64,000 nucleotides of DNA from Haloplasmatales bacterium 4B (GTDB taxonomy: Bacteria > Bacillota_I > Bacilli_A > Haloplasmatales > Haloplasmataceae). This document shows, piece by piece, positions 62,591-64,000 of the stretch (positions are counted from its first letter, which is position 1; every line of letters begins with the position of its first letter). A program made the translations under genes and the position numbers. Under the pieces are notes generated by a model. It was not told where the DNA came from. It did not search any database and saw only the letters and a list, made by a program, of their open reading frames with translations. The DNA lies in assembly GCA_003586005.1 (NCBI GenBank), contig NSKI01000005.1, positions 1-64,000 of the forward strand, in the 5' to 3' direction.

Positions 62591-63724
62591 TTATTTTGTA
62601 AAGCGTTTGAAAACATTTTTAATTTTTTCGAATATTGTATCATCATTTGTCGATTCAATAGTCGATAACTCTTCAAATAATGCTTTTTGTTTAGAATTCA
62701 AATTCTTAGGTGTAATAATTTTAACTATTACATATTGATCACCTAAATAGTTATTACGCAGACTTTTAACACCTTTATTTTTAAGTTTAAATTTTGTTTG
62801 AGATTGGGTTCCAGACGGAATATTTAATTTTACTTTACCATGAATAGTTGGAATTTCTATTTCTGCACCAAGTGCTGCTTGTGAAAACGTAATAGGCAAC
62901 TCACAATAAATATTATTTCCTTCACGAACAAAGAAATCATCCGGAGTAACGTTGAAATAAATATATAAATCACCAACAGGACCTCCGTTTACACCAGCAT
63001 TACCTTTACCAGAAAGGCGAATTTGTTGCCCATCATCTATTCCCTCAGGTATTTTAACCTTAATTGTTGAAGATTGACGTTTTTTACCAATACCTCCACA
63101 TTCACTACATTTATTTTTAATTTTTTTACCTGATCCATGACAATCTGGGCACTCATGCTGGGTTTGAACACGACCTAGTATTGATTGTTGGACGCTTGTA
63201 ACAACTCCACGACCCTTACATCTTGAACAAGTAGTAACATCGTTTTTAGATTTTGCACCTGTTCCACCACAACGTGTACATTCTTCTTCGCGTTGTAATT
63301 TAATTTCTTTTTGAACCCCAAAACATGCTTCTTCGAATGTAATGGTCATTTGAATTCTGATATCTTCACCTTTACGAGGTCCACTGTTTTTTCGTGAACT
63401 TCCACCAAAACCACCAAAGAATTGTTCAAAGATATCACCAACATCACCGAAACCACCGAAATCACCAAAACCACCTTGACCAAAGCCACCTGAACCTACA
63501 CCATCTACACCAGCATGGCCAAAGCGGTCATAAGCTGCTCTTTTATCCGCGTCTGATAAAACTTCGTATGCCTTTTGTACTTCTTTAAATTTCTCTTCTG
63601 AACCAGGTTCCTTATTAACATCTGGATGATATTGTTTTGCTAATTTTCGGTATGCTCGTTTTATTTCATCATCATTTGCGCTTTTTCCGACATTTAATAT
63701 ATCATAATAATCTTTTTGACTCAT
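62591..63724 (-). CDS. dnaJ: Chaperone DnaJ
   Basis: 377-residue type I Hsp40. J domain with YHPDVNK (HPD), Gly/Phe-rich linker (about 75-110), four CxxCxGxG zinc-finger repeats (CTRCGGTG, CSRCKGRG, CPDCHGSG, CSECGGIG) and the C-terminal substrate domains. Stimulates DnaK ATPase. GGAGGTGAACTA precedes the ATG. Confidence 0.97.
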   Translation of the reverse strand: MSQKDYYDILNVGKSANDDEIKRAYRKLAKQYHPDVNKEPGSEEKFKEVQKAYEVLSDADKRAAYDRFGHAGVDGVGSGGFGQGGFGDFGGFGDVGDIFEQFFGGFGGSSRKNSGPRKGEDIRIQMTITFEEACFGVQKEIKLQREEECTRCGGTGAKSKNDVTTCSRCKGRGVVTSVQQSILGRVQTQHECPDCHGSGKKIKNKCSECGGIGKKRQSSTIKVKIPEGIDDGQQIRLSGKGNAGVNGGPVGDLYIYFNVTPDDFFVREGNNIYCELPITFSQAALGAEIEIPTIHGKVKLNIPSGTQSQTKFKLKNKGVKSLRNNYLGDQYVIVKIITPKNLNSKQKALFEELSTIESTNDDTIFEKIKNVFKRFTK

Positions 63725-63749
63725 TAGTTCACCTCCATATGCACTCTAA

Positions 63750-63780
63750 AAAGTCAAAGCCATTTTAGACTTTGACTTTA
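63750..63780 (-). terminator. Hairpin between dnaK and dnaJ
   Basis: AAAGTCAAAG/CTTTGACTTT stem with a short T-run, six bases past the dnaK stop. Likely a partial terminator or processing site that keeps dnaJ below dnaK. Confidence 0.6.
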
Positions 63781-63785
63781 GAACT

Positions 63786-64000
63786 CTATTTAACATCTTC
63801 GTAATCAGCGTCAACAACTTCTCCTTCTTCAGAATCGTTGTTTCCATCCTCAGGGGTTGCTTGAGCATTTTGAGATGCATTTTGATATACTTTAGCTGCT
63901 AGTTCTTGAGCAACTTTTTCTAATTCTTCTTTTTTACTTCTAATTTTATCTAAATCATTTTCATCAAGTGCTTTTTGTAATTCATCACTTAATGTTTCAA
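63786..64000 (-). CDS. dnaK: Chaperone DnaK, C-terminal end (cut by window edge)
   Basis: The last 70 residues of Hsp70 are visible: a helical lid piece (SDELQKALDENDLDKIRSKK, EELEKVAQELAAKVYQ) and the acidic tail ending EEGEVVDADYEDVK, the conserved DnaK C-terminus. Followed by dnaJ. Confidence 0.96.
   Translation of the reverse strand, partial: ETLSDELQKALDENDLDKIRSKKEELEKVAQELAAKVYQNASQNAQATPEDGNNDSEEGEVVDADYEDVK

Noticed and set aside
63394-63588. His/Gln-rich plus-strand frame
   Set aside because: Antisense shadow of the Gly/Phe-rich region of dnaJ.
1-64000. CRISPR array, prophage or restriction-modification locus
   Set aside because: No regularly spaced repeats, cas genes, phage structural genes or methylase/endonuclease pairs were seen.

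Overview
The window is AT-rich (roughly three quarters A+T) and uses the standard bacterial code: TGA is a stop, and GTG and TTG starts are common. Ribosome binding sites are strong and uniform (AGGAGG, GAGGTGATAATA-type). Gene order matches Bacillus subtilis over four separate blocks: yqeG-yqeH-aroE-yqeI-yqeK-yqeL-yqeM-comEA-comEC-holA; mtn-greA-udk-yrrO-yrrN-yrrM ... yrzB-yrrK-alaS-yrrI-yrzQ-recD2-trmU ... rarA; nup transporter-spoIIIE-rnjB-dapA-dapG-asd-spoVFB-spoVFA ... pnp-rpsO-ribF-truB; and rpsU-mtaB-rsmE-(prmA)-dnaJ-dnaK. This points to a low-GC Firmicute of the Bacilli or one of its AT-rich, genome-reducing side branches. I cannot name the genus. An intact sigma-K-like factor, both dipicolinate synthase subunits and a candidate spore protein suggest an endospore former or a recent descendant of one.

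Layout. 1-1000 is a disturbed junction: an IS3 transposase end, a NERD-domain gene cut off at the IS, and an isolated tRNA/tmRNA-like T-arm next to holA. 1-9.9 kb (minus strand) is the competence, ribosome-assembly and shikimate cluster, with a candidate SASP gene inserted before comEA. 10.0-10.7 kb is a solo sigK on the plus strand. 10.7-28.4 kb carries nucleoside salvage, greA, the tRNA wobble-uridine 5-methoxyuridine genes, a small PBP, a glycosyltransferase, alaS under a T-box, recD2 and mnmA. 28.5-31.6 kb holds rarA and a large surface protein. 31.8-37.7 kb is one operon with the whole NAD pathway, nadA-B-C-D-E. 37.8-42.1 kb is a nucleoside ABC transporter whose binding protein is truncated. 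42.2-46 kb holds two proteins at conserved loci (FtsK/SpoIIIE and RNase J2 types) whose catalytic motifs have decayed. 46.2-50.5 kb is an aspartate-to-dipicolinate operon behind a sigma-K-type promoter. 50.8-58.8 kb is pnp, rpsO, ribF, truB, trxA and mutS2. 58.8-64 kb is rnhC, rpsU, mtaB, rsmE, a broken prmA, dnaJ and the end of dnaK.

How the genes fit together. The most coherent system is sporulation: sigK (10.0 kb) probably drives dpaA-dpaB-asd-dapG-dapA, which together encode every step from aspartate to dipicolinic acid. Around it are signs of ongoing gene decay (prmA, the BMP lipoprotein, a small secreted protein, the NERD gene) and of pseudoenzymes kept in place (FtsK-like, RNase J-like). 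No CRISPR array, phage or complete mobile element was seen.
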